8,871 bases of DNA from Bacillota bacterium. GTDB lineage: Bacteria > Bacillota > Clostridia > Lachnospirales > WQUN01. Shown here piece by piece: positions 1-6,700 of the stretch (within the stretch, counting starts at the first letter, position 1; each line of letters opens with the position of its first letter). Location: contig WQUN01000237.1 of the NCBI GenBank assembly GCA_009782085.1, positions 1 through 8,871 on the forward strand. The letters are read 5' to 3'. The notes beneath the pieces are model-generated. The model searched no databases. It saw only the letters and a program-made list of their open reading frames with translations, and was not told the DNA's origin. The position numbers and the translations under genes are program-made.

Positions 1-111
1 CCGGCCCGCTCCGACCGCGTCGCCAAGTATAACCAACTGCTGCGCATCGAGGAGGAACTGGACGAGGCGGCCGAATATCCCGGGTTGCAGGCGTGGTTCC
101 AGCTGAAATAG
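1..111 (+). CDS. C-terminal fragment of an unidentified protein
   Basis: An open frame enters from the left edge in frame 1 and ends at a TAG at 109-111, giving 36 residues. The visible tail is charged and helical-looking (RVAKYNQLLRIEEELDEAAE, then YPGLQAWFQLK), which would suit a C-terminal amphipathic or coiled-coil helix. I do not recognise the family from so short a piece. The codons are GC-rich like those of the genes that follow, which supports it being real. A promoter lies between this stop and secG, so the two genes need not be co-transcribed. Enolase or phosphoglycerate mutase often precede secG in Bacillota, but nothing in this tail lets me assign either. Confidence 0.6.
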   Translation, partial: PARSDRVAKYNQLLRIEEELDEAAEYPGLQAWFQLK

Positions 112-130
112 GTTTTGCGTGATTCCGCTG

Positions 131-158
131 TTGCATTTTTTCGCGTTTTGTGTATAAT
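131..158 (+). promoter_or_regulatory. Sigma-A-type promoter of secG
   Basis: A TTGCAT -35 box (131-136) and a consensus TATAAT -10 box (153-158) are separated by 16 bp. A TGTG just before the -10 box resembles an extended -10 element but is not in perfect register. Transcription would start near 165, leaving a leader of about 35 nt that contains the secG ribosome binding site. This makes secG the first gene of its own unit rather than only the tail of an upstream operon. Confidence 0.7.
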
Positions 159-185
159 AAAGTTTGCCAAGAGTCAAGCATCGGC

Positions 186-194
186 AAGGAGGGG
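186..194 (+). promoter_or_regulatory. Ribosome binding site that fixes the secG start
   Basis: AAGGAGGGG lies 5 nt before the ATG at 200. It is a near-perfect anti-Shine-Dalgarno match and decides against the in-frame ATG at 164, which has no comparable site and lies at about the expected transcription start. Confidence 0.85.
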
Positions 195-199
195 TATGT

Positions 200-445
200 A
201 TGAGCTGGTATGTGATAGTTCTGGAAATAATCTTCGCCTTGGTCAGCGTCGGGCTTATGGCCTGCATACTTTTGCAGAAGAAGCGTTCCGACGGCCTGGG
301 CAGCATCGCCGGCATGGCCAACACGGCGGAGACCTACTGGGACAAGAACAAGGGCAACTCCATGGAGGGCCGCCTCTACAAGTACACCAAGATCGGCGGC
401 GGCGTTTTCCTCGTGCTGTCGCTGGTCATCTGCCTGATAAAGTAA
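200..445 (+). CDS. secG: Protein translocase subunit SecG
   Basis: This 81-residue protein is the small accessory subunit of the SecYEG channel, which helps SecA-driven export of unfolded proteins across the cytoplasmic membrane. It has the family layout: a first membrane helix at about residues 3-20 (VIVLEIIFALVSVGLMACIL), then the conserved LLQKKRSDGLGSIAG stretch, a polar loop (ETYWDKNKGN), and a second helix at about 60-79 (GGGVFLVLSLVICLI). The length matches the usual 70-85 residues. The start at 200 is chosen for its strong ribosome binding site and because it begins directly before the first helix; an upstream ATG at 164 would add 12 polar residues. It has its own promoter and ends before a strong terminator, so it looks monocistronic. 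In many Bacillota rnr and smpB follow secG; here they do not. Confidence 0.93.
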   Translation: MSWYVIVLEIIFALVSVGLMACILLQKKRSDGLGSIAGMANTAETYWDKNKGNSMEGRLYKYTKIGGGVFLVLSLVICLIK

Positions 446-522
446 CGGCGGGCTGATACGAAAGCGCGGGCGCGAAAGCGTGACATGGCCGCGTCAAAAA
501 CGAATACTCGCGGCGAACAACC

Positions 523-575
523 AAAACGTTGCGATAACGGCTTCTATGGAAGCCTTTATTGTGACGTTTTTTTTT
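523..575 (+). terminator. Long-stem intrinsic terminator after secG
   Basis: The arms at 523-544 and 549-570 can form a 22-bp stem closed by the loop TATG (545-548). I count one true mismatch (C opposite T) and three G-T wobbles. The inner stem GGCTTC/GAAGCC is perfect. The nine Ts at 567-575 follow, four of which pair with the AAAA at 523-526 when the stem is fully formed. This is an unusually long Rho-independent terminator, 78 nt downstream of the secG stop. With A-rich sequence on its left side it might also stop transcription from the other direction, but no minus-strand gene reaches it. Confidence 0.87.
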
Positions 576-615
576 GCAAAAACTTGAAAGAGGCTGTCAC
601 ACATACTTTTTGTAT

Positions 616-645
616 GAATATATATAGTACAAATAGACATATTAG
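616..645 (+). promoter_or_regulatory. Possible sporulation-sigma-like promoter for the Cys-rich protein gene
   Basis: No convincing sigma-A pair is seen in the AT-rich 576-694 leader. GAATATA (616-622) and CATATTAG (638-645) resemble the -35 and -10 elements used by the sporulation factors sigma-G (GNATR ... CATNNTA) or sigma-E (KMATATT ... CATA-type), at a plausible spacing of about 15-17 nt. A short inverted repeat CATAC-TTTTT-GTATG (602-616) lies immediately upstream. AT-rich DNA produces such matches by chance, so this is a weak call. Confidence 0.3.
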
Positions 646-694
646 CCAAGTCGTTTTCAGAGGAAAAACGGCATGATACCAAAATATCTATACG

Positions 695-704
695 AAAAGG
701 AGGT
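695..704 (+). promoter_or_regulatory. Ribosome binding site that fixes the start at 711
   Basis: AAAAGGAGGT lies 6 nt before the ATG at 711. A TTG codon at 705, two codons earlier in the same frame, is almost inside the ribosome binding site and is therefore not a credible start. Confidence 0.85.
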
Positions 705-710
705 TTGAGA

Positions 711-1202
711 ATGCTTAAAAATTATAGTCCGAACAGTTTTGAAAAGACGGATAAATCGAAACCCGCCGGCGTCAGGAGAGCAACGGAGGAATACAATAAC
801 GGCGAAGGCGGCAACAAAGGCGACGCCGTCGGAACCGGAGGAAACAGCCGGGATATGGACAACGAGGGCTGCAAGGGCGGCTGCGAAAACGCGGAAAACA
901 TGAATTCCGGGAATAACTGCGTTGAAGAGGACGACGCCTGCGACAAGACAATCCGCCTGGCGTTCGACGTCAACGTGCCCGTATCCGTAAAGCCCTGCGC
1001 CTGCGTCGGCAAGGCCGAGGCTAAGTGCGAAGGCGGCGTAAAAGTATGCCCGGGCAACAAATGCTGCGAGTGCCGCGACGACGACGACGACGACACCTTT
1101 GATTTCACGATAACTCAGAAAATACTCGTGTTCGTGCCTGTAAAATACGGCGCCGTGATATGTCATGGCGAGACGTGCGCGGAAGACGAAACAGACCTTT
1201 AA
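711..1202 (+). CDS. Cys-rich, Asp-rich hypothetical protein
   Basis: I do not recognise this 163-residue protein. The strong ribosome binding site and clean spacing support translation. Residues 1-70 are polar and low in complexity, rich in Gly, Asn, Glu and Lys, and probably disordered. Thirteen cysteines are spread from residue 54 to 156, with CKGGC (54-58), PCAC (95-98) and KCCEC (117-121) groupings. A run of six Asp (123-128) is coded by six GAC triplets (1077-1094). Two strand-like segments flank the Cys cluster: FDVNVPVSV (85-93) and FTITQKILVFVPVKYGA (132-148), which share a V-P-V core. There is no signal peptide or membrane helix. Metal binding, or disulfide cross-linking as in some spore-coat proteins, are possibilities only. 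It follows the secG terminator, so it is a separate unit, and converges on the GH13 gene. Confidence 0.75.
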   Translation: MLKNYSPNSFEKTDKSKPAGVRRATEEYNNGEGGNKGDAVGTGGNSRDMDNEGCKGGCENAENMNSGNNCVEEDDACDKTIRLAFDVNVPVSVKPCACVGKAEAKCEGGVKVCPGNKCCECRDDDDDDTFDFTITQKILVFVPVKYGAVICHGETCAEDETDL

Positions 1203-1249
1203 TCATGTCAATTATGTGACTTGTAACACATTATAACGGTAAAACGGAA

Positions 1250-1307
1250 TGTCATCCTGAGCGCGGCGAAGGATCGGAAGATTCTTCGGTTTCGCCTCAG
1301 GATGACA
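1250..1307. repeat. Dispersed-type inverted repeat element overlapping the GH13 gene end
   Basis: A perfect 12-bp inverted repeat, TGTCATCCTGAG (1250-1261) and CTCAGGATGACA (1296-1307), encloses a second pairing, GCGAA (1266-1270) with TTCGC (1291-1295), and a small GAAG/CTTC hairpin at the tip. The left half, TGTCATCCTGAGCG followed by CGAAGGATC, closely resembles a palindromic repeat I know as widespread and multicopy in many bacterial genomes; copy number here cannot be seen. It sits in the convergent spacer and runs into the GH13 coding sequence, giving that gene its last codons (TTG TCA TCC TGA on the minus strand). It could act as a bidirectional RNA hairpin, although no T tract follows on either strand. 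Confidence 0.75.
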
Positions 1308-3411
1308 ATTCCTCTTTCATCAGCGCCGCCCCAAACGGCGGCATTTCTAAAGTGACCTGCCCGTCGCTTATCTCATAGTCCGCACCGCCGAGAGCATAAC
1401 CCCCGCCCGACGCGCAGATGAGCGTCTCCATTTTACCGCGCGTGGAGCAGCCGATCTTCCACACGGGGATGCGCAGGACCTCCGCCGTCGGGTTGTTGTT
1501 AAGCGCCACGACGAGCCGCTCGTCCGCGTCCCAGCGGCCGTAGGTCAGCACTCCGTAGTTCGTGTAGAGGTATTCGAGCGAGCCGGTCCGGAACGCCCGG
1601 AAGCGCTTCCTAACGCGGATGAGGTCCCTGTGGAAGCGGAGCAAAGTCTTGTCCTCCGCGCCCCAGGGGAACGGGCGGCGGTTGTCCGGGTCGGTCCAGC
1701 CGCAAAGCCCAGCCTCGTCGCCATAGTATATCGCCGGGCAGCCGGGCCAGGTCATCTGAAAGACCACGGCCTCCATCATAACGGCCGGGTTCACGTTTTG
1801 CCCGGCGGCCCGCGCGCCCAAAGTGTGCAGCCGGCCCGGCGTCATGTTCGTGCGGGTCAAAAAGCGCGAGTGGTCGTGGTTGCTGAGCTCGTTCATGGCC
1901 GTATAGGTCGCGTGGCTGCCCATGCGCGACATGTGAAAGCGCATAGCCTCCTCGAAGGCCATGGCGTTTCTGAGCATCTCCCCCCTGAAAGCCTCGCTGT
2001 GCTTCTCCATGCCCGTCAGGAACCAGGTGATCGGCTCCATGAACGCATCGTAGTTCATCACGCTGTCCCATTGGTCGCCCTCCAGCCACGCGGCCGGGTC
2101 GCCGTAGTGCTCGGCGATGATCACGGCCTCCGGGTTGGCTTTTTTGACGGCCTTGCGGAAATCCCGCCAGAATCTGTGGTTCATCTCCGGGGAGGCGCCC
2201 AGGTCCGCCGCCACGTCGAGCCGCCAGCCGTCCGCGCTAAACGGCGGCGAGACCCATTTCGCGCCGACGGTTATCATATAGTCGTAAAGCGCCCGGGATT
2301 TCTCGTAGTACAGTTTCGGGTGGTTGTCGTGCCCCCACCAGGAGTCGTAGCAGTCGTTGTTCGGCCAGTTGTCGTCGTACCATTTGAAATAGTCGTGGTA
2401 CGGGCTTTTTTCATCCCTGTACGCCCCGGGCGGATAGCCGGCGCTTTGATAGAAATTCTCCCTGTCCATCCACTTATTGAAGGCCCCGCAGTGGTTGAAA
2501 ACCCCGTCCAGAATGACGCGTATGCCGTTTGCGTGCGCCAGGCCGATCAGCTCCGCCAGGAGGCGGTTGCTCGCCTCCAGGTTGGCCGGACGGGCAGTCC
2601 GCGCGACGTACTTGGAGGCGTTGCGGTTTTTGAACGCGTCCTGGCTGAGGACGTCCCCGCCGTCCTCGGGAATGGCGCCGAAATGCGGGTCCACATAGTC
2701 GTAGTCCTGTATGTCGTACTTATGGCTGGAGGGCGAGACGAACAGCGGGTTGAAATATACGGCTTCCACGCCAAGCTCTTTCAGATACGCCATTTTCTCC
2801 ATAACGCCCTTCAGGTCGCCGCCGTAGAAATTGCAGACGTCTCGCGCGGGGACGTCCTCGCCCCAATCGGCGCGCCTGGACGGCTGACCGAGGTAGATGT
2901 ACTCGTTCGTCAGGACGTCGTTGGATAAGTCGCCGTTTCGGAACCTGTCCACAAATATCTGGTATATTACCGCGCCGGCGGCCCAGTCCGGCGTCGCGAA
3001 ATCCGCGACAAGCGTGAAGTTGAACCCCTCGGCCAGGTCGCGGTAGAGCCCGCGCTTGTTGTAAAAGTATTCCGAGCCGCTCATGGAGAGCTTGAAATAG
3101 TAGTTGATTTTCTTGCCGGTCATTCGGAAGGAGGCTGTGTAATAGTCGAACAGGCCGTCGGAGGCCGTCCTGGTCATGTCCATAACGCTCCCGCCGTAAC
3201 ACAGGCGCGCGGCGGAGGCGTTGTTTTTGCCGGCGCGCAGGCGGACCGTGACCTCCTCGCCGAGGCGCGGCTCGCAGGGCGTGACGAAGTTATGCGTCTC
3301 GTCGCTGAAAACCGCCTCGAAATTCGGGAAAGCGCCGTTCAGGCGGGCGAGAAGGCTGATTTTTTCACAGGCGGCGAGGGCGGAGAGGGGGATGCTGGGG
3401 ATGGCGGGCAT
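1297..3411 (-). CDS. GH13 alpha-glycosidase, neopullulanase/cyclomaltodextrinase type
   Basis: The 704-residue enzyme should hydrolyse alpha-1,4 (and possibly alpha-1,6) bonds of maltodextrins, cyclodextrins or pullulan by a retaining mechanism. An N-terminal CBM34-like beta domain covers about 40-135. The catalytic barrel opens with AVIYQIFVDRFRNGD (147-161) and shows region I DGVFNH (302-307), region II DGWRLDVA (394-401) with nucleophile D399, region III IIAEHYGD (431-438) with acid/base E434, and region IV NHDHSR (511-516) with D513. YGGDLKGV and NPLFVSPSSHKYD are typical of the neopullulanase/maltogenic-amylase subfamily. A beta C-domain follows about 615. There is no signal peptide, so it is probably cytoplasmic and acts on imported oligosaccharides. 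The ATG is supported by AGGAGG (complement of 3418-3423) 6 nt upstream. The last residues (LSS and stop) lie in a dispersed repeat. The exact substrate is not decided by sequence. Confidence 0.9.
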   Translation of the reverse strand: MPAIPSIPLSALAACEKISLLARLNGAFPNFEAVFSDETHNFVTPCEPRLGEEVTVRLRAGKNNASAARLCYGGSVMDMTRTASDGLFDYYTASFRMTGKKINYYFKLSMSGSEYFYNKRGLYRDLAEGFNFTLVADFATPDWAAGAVIYQIFVDRFRNGDLSNDVLTNEYIYLGQPSRRADWGEDVPARDVCNFYGGDLKGVMEKMAYLKELGVEAVYFNPLFVSPSSHKYDIQDYDYVDPHFGAIPEDGGDVLSQDAFKNRNASKYVARTARPANLEASNRLLAELIGLAHANGIRVILDGVFNHCGAFNKWMDRENFYQSAGYPPGAYRDEKSPYHDYFKWYDDNWPNNDCYDSWWGHDNHPKLYYEKSRALYDYMITVGAKWVSPPFSADGWRLDVAADLGASPEMNHRFWRDFRKAVKKANPEAVIIAEHYGDPAAWLEGDQWDSVMNYDAFMEPITWFLTGMEKHSEAFRGEMLRNAMAFEEAMRFHMSRMGSHATYTAMNELSNHDHSRFLTRTNMTPGRLHTLGARAAGQNVNPAVMMEAVVFQMTWPGCPAIYYGDEAGLCGWTDPDNRRPFPWGAEDKTLLRFHRDLIRVRKRFRAFRTGSLEYLYTNYGVLTYGRWDADERLVVALNNNPTAEVLRIPVWKIGCSTRGKMETLICASGGGYALGGADYEISDGQVTLEMPPFGAALMKEELSS

Positions 3412-3428
3412 AGGCGGCCTCCTGGGTT

Positions 3429-3462
3429 AGGAACCGTTCAACATTAATATTTCACGGTTCCT
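3429..3462. promoter_or_regulatory. 34-bp operator-like palindrome upstream of the GH13 gene
   Basis: AGGAACCGT (3429-3437) and ACGGTTCCT (3454-3462) are perfect inverted arms. The palindrome continues inwards to the centre ATTAAT, with 14 of 17 positions per half-site symmetric. It ends 5 nt from the GH13 ribosome binding site. The core AACCGT recurs at 3488-3493, inside the odd palindrome CGGTAACCG (3484-3492). The sequence GGTTCC(T/C)TATTGTCG occurs twice, at 3456-3470 and 3501-3515, 45 bp apart. This arrangement suits binding of a dimeric regulator, for example a sugar-responsive repressor, or a hairpin in the leader RNA. On the minus strand, TATAAA (complement of 3493-3498) is the best -10 candidate, but it has no good -35 box. 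Confidence 0.5.
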
Positions 3463-3547
3463 TATTGTCGCGTAACGAAATATCGGTAACCGTTTATAGA
3501 GGTTCCCTATTGTCGTTTCGTTTGAATTATTGCTCACACTTGTAAAT

Positions 3548-3620
3548 GCTATACCGGAGTGCGAAAACATTAGCCTACTCTGTCACGTCGTCGGCAAATG
3601 TTTTCTGCATCCGGTATATG
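3548..3620. repeat. Long imperfect inverted repeat in the lyase/GH13 spacer
   Basis: The arm at about 3548-3575 and the arm at about 3593-3620 are reverse complements over most of their length. TATACCGGA (3550-3558) pairs with TCCGGTATA (3610-3618). AAAACATT-N-GCC (3564-3575) pairs with GGC-N-AATGTTTT (3593-3604). Between these blocks there is one small bulge on each side. The loop is 17 nt (3576-3592). There is no T tract on either side and no coding potential. It could be a small MITE-like or REP-like element, a structured RNA or an RNA-stabilising hairpin. I could not match it to a riboswitch class. Confidence 0.55.
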
Positions 3621-3645
3621 CCAAGCGTTTTGCCGTAACAGTCGC

Positions 3646-3685
3646 AAGGAACGCGCCGTCTGCGTAAGCAAACGGCGCGCTCCTT
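3646..3685. terminator. GC-rich hairpin, probable terminator of the lyase gene
   Basis: The arms 3646-3663 and 3668-3685 form an 18-bp stem with two mismatches around the GTAA loop. Its core CGCGCCGT/ACGGCGCG is perfect. It lies 58 nt beyond the stop of the minus-strand lyase gene, where a terminator is expected. On the minus strand it is followed only by a weak T tract, whereas on the plus strand TTTT follows or overlaps the arm, so orientation is uncertain and it may work in both directions or mainly as an RNA-stabilising hairpin. The neighbouring bases 3701-3714 hold two tandem TTACTTA units of no clear function. Confidence 0.5.
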
Positions 3686-3742
3686 TTAGCTTAATACCTG
3701 TTACTTATTACTTATTACCTCTTCATTGCCGCCGCCGGCGCG

Positions 3743-6700
3743 CTACGCCGTTACCGTAACGGCAAACACAACCTTCGTCCCGTCAGGCGCGGTTATCGTG
3801 ATGACCGCGATGCCGGCCTTCATAGGCGTGAGCGTCCCGTTCGCGCCTATGCCGCAGACCGCCTGGTTCGACGACGTGATAACCGGAGCGCCCGGGCCGT
3901 CCCATGTATACGGGATCGCCAGCGGCTTGCCGATCTTGGCCGCCATGGATTTCACCGGGCATTCCAGCTTCGCCGGAACCAAAGCGTCCATCGCGGCGTA
4001 CAGGGCTTCCGCCGCCGCGTCGATCGCCGCCTGTCCGTCGGAGGACTGGTACGCTTCTCTGGCTTTGCCGAGGGCTTCCGACAGAGCCGCCCAGGAGGCG
4101 ACCGTATACCTGTTCGCGTCGTATGCCTCGGCCTTTGCTATCGCCCCGGCCAGCGCGTCCTTATCAACGGCCGCTTCCGCCGCGACCCTGAAACGTATCT
4201 CCTTCAGGCCGTTCCACATGCTGATGTTGCTGCCCTTGGCCAGATACCTCATGTACGTTGCTTTGACGGGCTGACCGAACGCGAAAGTCTCCCAGGCGTT
4301 GTTTATGGAACCGTCGCCCTGGCCCGAATACACTGAGGTGAAGTTCACCCCGTCTTCGGAGGCCAGTATCTCAAAGTACGCTGTGCGCCCCGAGTTCGGG
4401 TTCAGGAACAGGTCTACGGCGCCTACCGTATACTCCCTGTCGAACCTGAACGTGACATACTCCTCGCCCTGGGCCGACCACAGCGTGTTGAAATCCCCGT
4501 CCCACGCGTTGGTGTCGTAAAATTGCTCCGAATACGCGGACGCGCTGGAATTCTCGATTATCGCGAAGTCGTTTGTTTTGAACCGTATCTCCTTCAGGCC
4601 GTTCCACATGCTGATATTGCTGCCCTTGGCCAGATACCTCATGAACTTTGCCCTGACCGGCTGCCCGAATGCGAACGTCTCCCAGGCGTTGTTCACGGCG
4701 CCGTCGCCCTGGCCGGAATACACGGACGTGAAGTTCACCCCGTCCTCGGAGGCCAGTATCTCGAAATACGCGGTGCGCCCGGAGTTCGGGTTCAGGAAGA
4801 GCTCAACGCCGGTGATGTTGTACACGCTGTCGAACTCGTATGTGACATACTCCTCGCCCTGGGCCGACCACAGCGTGTCATAGTTCTTGTCCCACGAGTT
4901 TTTGTCCGTGTAATCCTCGGAGTAAGCGGAAGCGGAGGAGCCCGTTATTATCGCGTATCCCTGCAGGCCCTTGGGGGCGGCGGGCTTCGGCGAGGTCAGA
5001 TTCGCCGTCATGGCGAACGGATCCCAGGAATAGAGCCCGCCCAAACTCTCCGTGAGGAAATCCGCCGGGGCCGTCAGGGTTTCGCCGTTCATTGCCGGCG
5101 CGGCAGCCAGCGCGGCCGGCTGGCCGTTCACATACGCCGTCAGGCTGCCGGCGGTGATTTTGATGACGTTAACCTTGCCGTTTTCGTCCATTTTCTCGAC
5201 GGTCAGCGTCCGCGAAGCCGCGTCCCAGGAGGCGGACGCGCCCAGCTTCTTTGCCAACGCAGCCGCCGGGACCATAACCGCGCCGTCAGCCAGCGCCGCG
5301 GCCGGGTCCAGATAGATGTACGCCTTGTCCAGCTTCACGCCGACGCCGTCGGAGGTCACGGGAGTGGTTGTGAAGGTCTTGCCGGAGTCGGTATTCTTGT
5401 ACGTCATAGTCACGCCGCCGGCCGCGGCGGAAAAGTAAGCGATGCCGCCCTCGTCGGACACCTTCACGTCCATGCCGTTGACCGTCCATGTGCCTTCCTT
5501 TATGCCGGCCACGGCCACCTCAAAGTCGCCGGTACCGGGGATCGTGAAGGAGATCGGGCCTTCCAGCCTCTGCGCGCCTTTGGCGAACACCGCCACGCGG
5601 TCGGACACGACCGCGCCAACGAACGCCTCGCCCTCTATCAGCTGACTGTCCAGATCCTTCACGACGCCGCCGGCGTCGGAGACGGTCAGCACGTTCAGGA
5701 AATAGTCTGTGGCCTGAGGCGCTACCGGCGAGATCTCGACCCTGCCCCAGCCCTGGCCCTCGTTGTCGCTGCTGGAATTCGGGGGGAACTTCGCCGGGTA
5801 ATTTTGGCCGTCTATCCAGAATTCCTTGCCGGGGCCGCCGATCTTCTCGATGACGGTGTTCCCGGGCTTCGGAAGCAGCGTGTCGCATACCAGCCTGCCG
5901 TTGTAGTTCTTGTTGGTATCGTTCAAAGCCGTCCTCTCGATCACGGTCCTGTTGCCGGTCACGGTCGGCTCCTCCAGCGAGTGCAGCAAAAATCCCTTCT
6001 TGAACCTCGGGTCGGAGGCCGTTACCTTGTCCATGACTATCATGGCCGCAGGGTGGTCCTTGTCGTCCAGCGGCAGGAACAGCATCGAGCGGAGGACTTC
6101 CTGCGCCTTGGAGGAATAGGAGCGGGTTATGTCGCCCTTGATATATGTGTATTCGGGGCTTATCGTGTCGGGCCCGAACTCCTCGCCCAGCACGGCGCCG
6201 GTGTCCATGCCGCTGCTCATCCACTGCTGGAAAGTCGCGACCTCGCCGCCGTTGTTCGGGATGCGGTAGCCGCCGTCGTTAGCCATCGGCGTGCCCTGAT
6301 AGTTAAACGTCTCGTTGGGGTCGTGGATCAGGAGGATGTTGTTGGCGATCCCGCGCTTGTTGTACTGGGCGTCGTGGGAGGTGGCGTAGCCGTCGTCGTA
6401 GCGGCCGGAGTGGCCTGTCAGCATACCCTTATAATATATCTGGAAGCTGCCCATGTCCAGATGCTGATGATTCGCCGCGTACTGGACGCCGATGTTCATC
6501 ATCGCCACGACGTCGGGCGCCTCGACCCCGTCGTTCCAGCCCGTCCTGGCTATCATCGTGCCCGCCGGCCCCGGAAAATACCTGCTGAGCGGAAGCTCCG
6601 CGGACGGCTTGCCCGCCAGCAGCGGGTCGTTGATTATGAGATGGGTCACGGGAGTATACAGGTCCAGACTATTGGTGAAATTCATCAAAAACGGATTCTC

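Larger units (their letters stand above)
3412..3742. other. 331-bp non-coding spacer between the lyase and GH13 genes
   Basis: No credible gene is seen here on either strand. From right to left on the minus strand it holds two TTACTTA units (3701-3714), a GC-rich hairpin (3646-3685), a long imperfect inverted repeat (3548-3620), an AT-rich stretch with twin GGTTCC(T/C)TATTGTCG repeats (3456-3470, 3501-3515), the 34-bp palindrome (3429-3462) and the GH13 ribosome binding site (3418-3423). The density of inverted repeats implies a transcription boundary between the two genes and local control of the GH13 gene. Confidence 0.6.

Noticed and set aside
164..445. A longer secG with a start at 164
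   Set aside because: The ATG at 164 lacks a ribosome binding site and coincides with the predicted transcription start; the ATG at 200 has AAGGAGG at ideal distance.
652..670. A small CGTTTT/AAAACG hairpin in the leader of the Cys-rich gene
   Set aside because: Six pairs with a 7-nt A/G-rich loop in AT-rich DNA are likely by chance, and it leaves the ribosome binding site free.
1077..1094. Six GAC triplets as a possible unstable microsatellite or phase-variable tract
   Set aside because: The unit is three bases, so length changes would keep the frame and only alter the number of Asp residues; there is no on/off switching.
657..1166. A 169-codon minus-strand frame opposite the Cys-rich gene, with hydrophobic stretches that look like membrane helices
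   Set aside because: The runs of Val and Ala come from the complement of the GAC and GCC repeats; the plus strand has an excellent ribosome binding site and start while this frame has none that I can see.
1630..2928. A 432-codon open frame on the plus strand opposite the GH13 gene
   Set aside because: It is the complement of a gene with all four GH13 catalytic regions; no ribosome binding site or motif supports it.
3548..3685. A possible riboswitch made of the two spacer hairpins
   Set aside because: I could not find the conserved cores of the classes I know, and the elements lie more than 130 bp from the GH13 start with other structures between them.
3747..3763. A perfect 17-bp palindrome (GCCGTTACCGTAACGGC) at the end of the lyase gene
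   Set aside because: It falls within codons for the final AVTVTA-type residues of the Big_2-like domain, where alternating Val and Thr/Ala codons give such symmetry easily; no independent sign of function.
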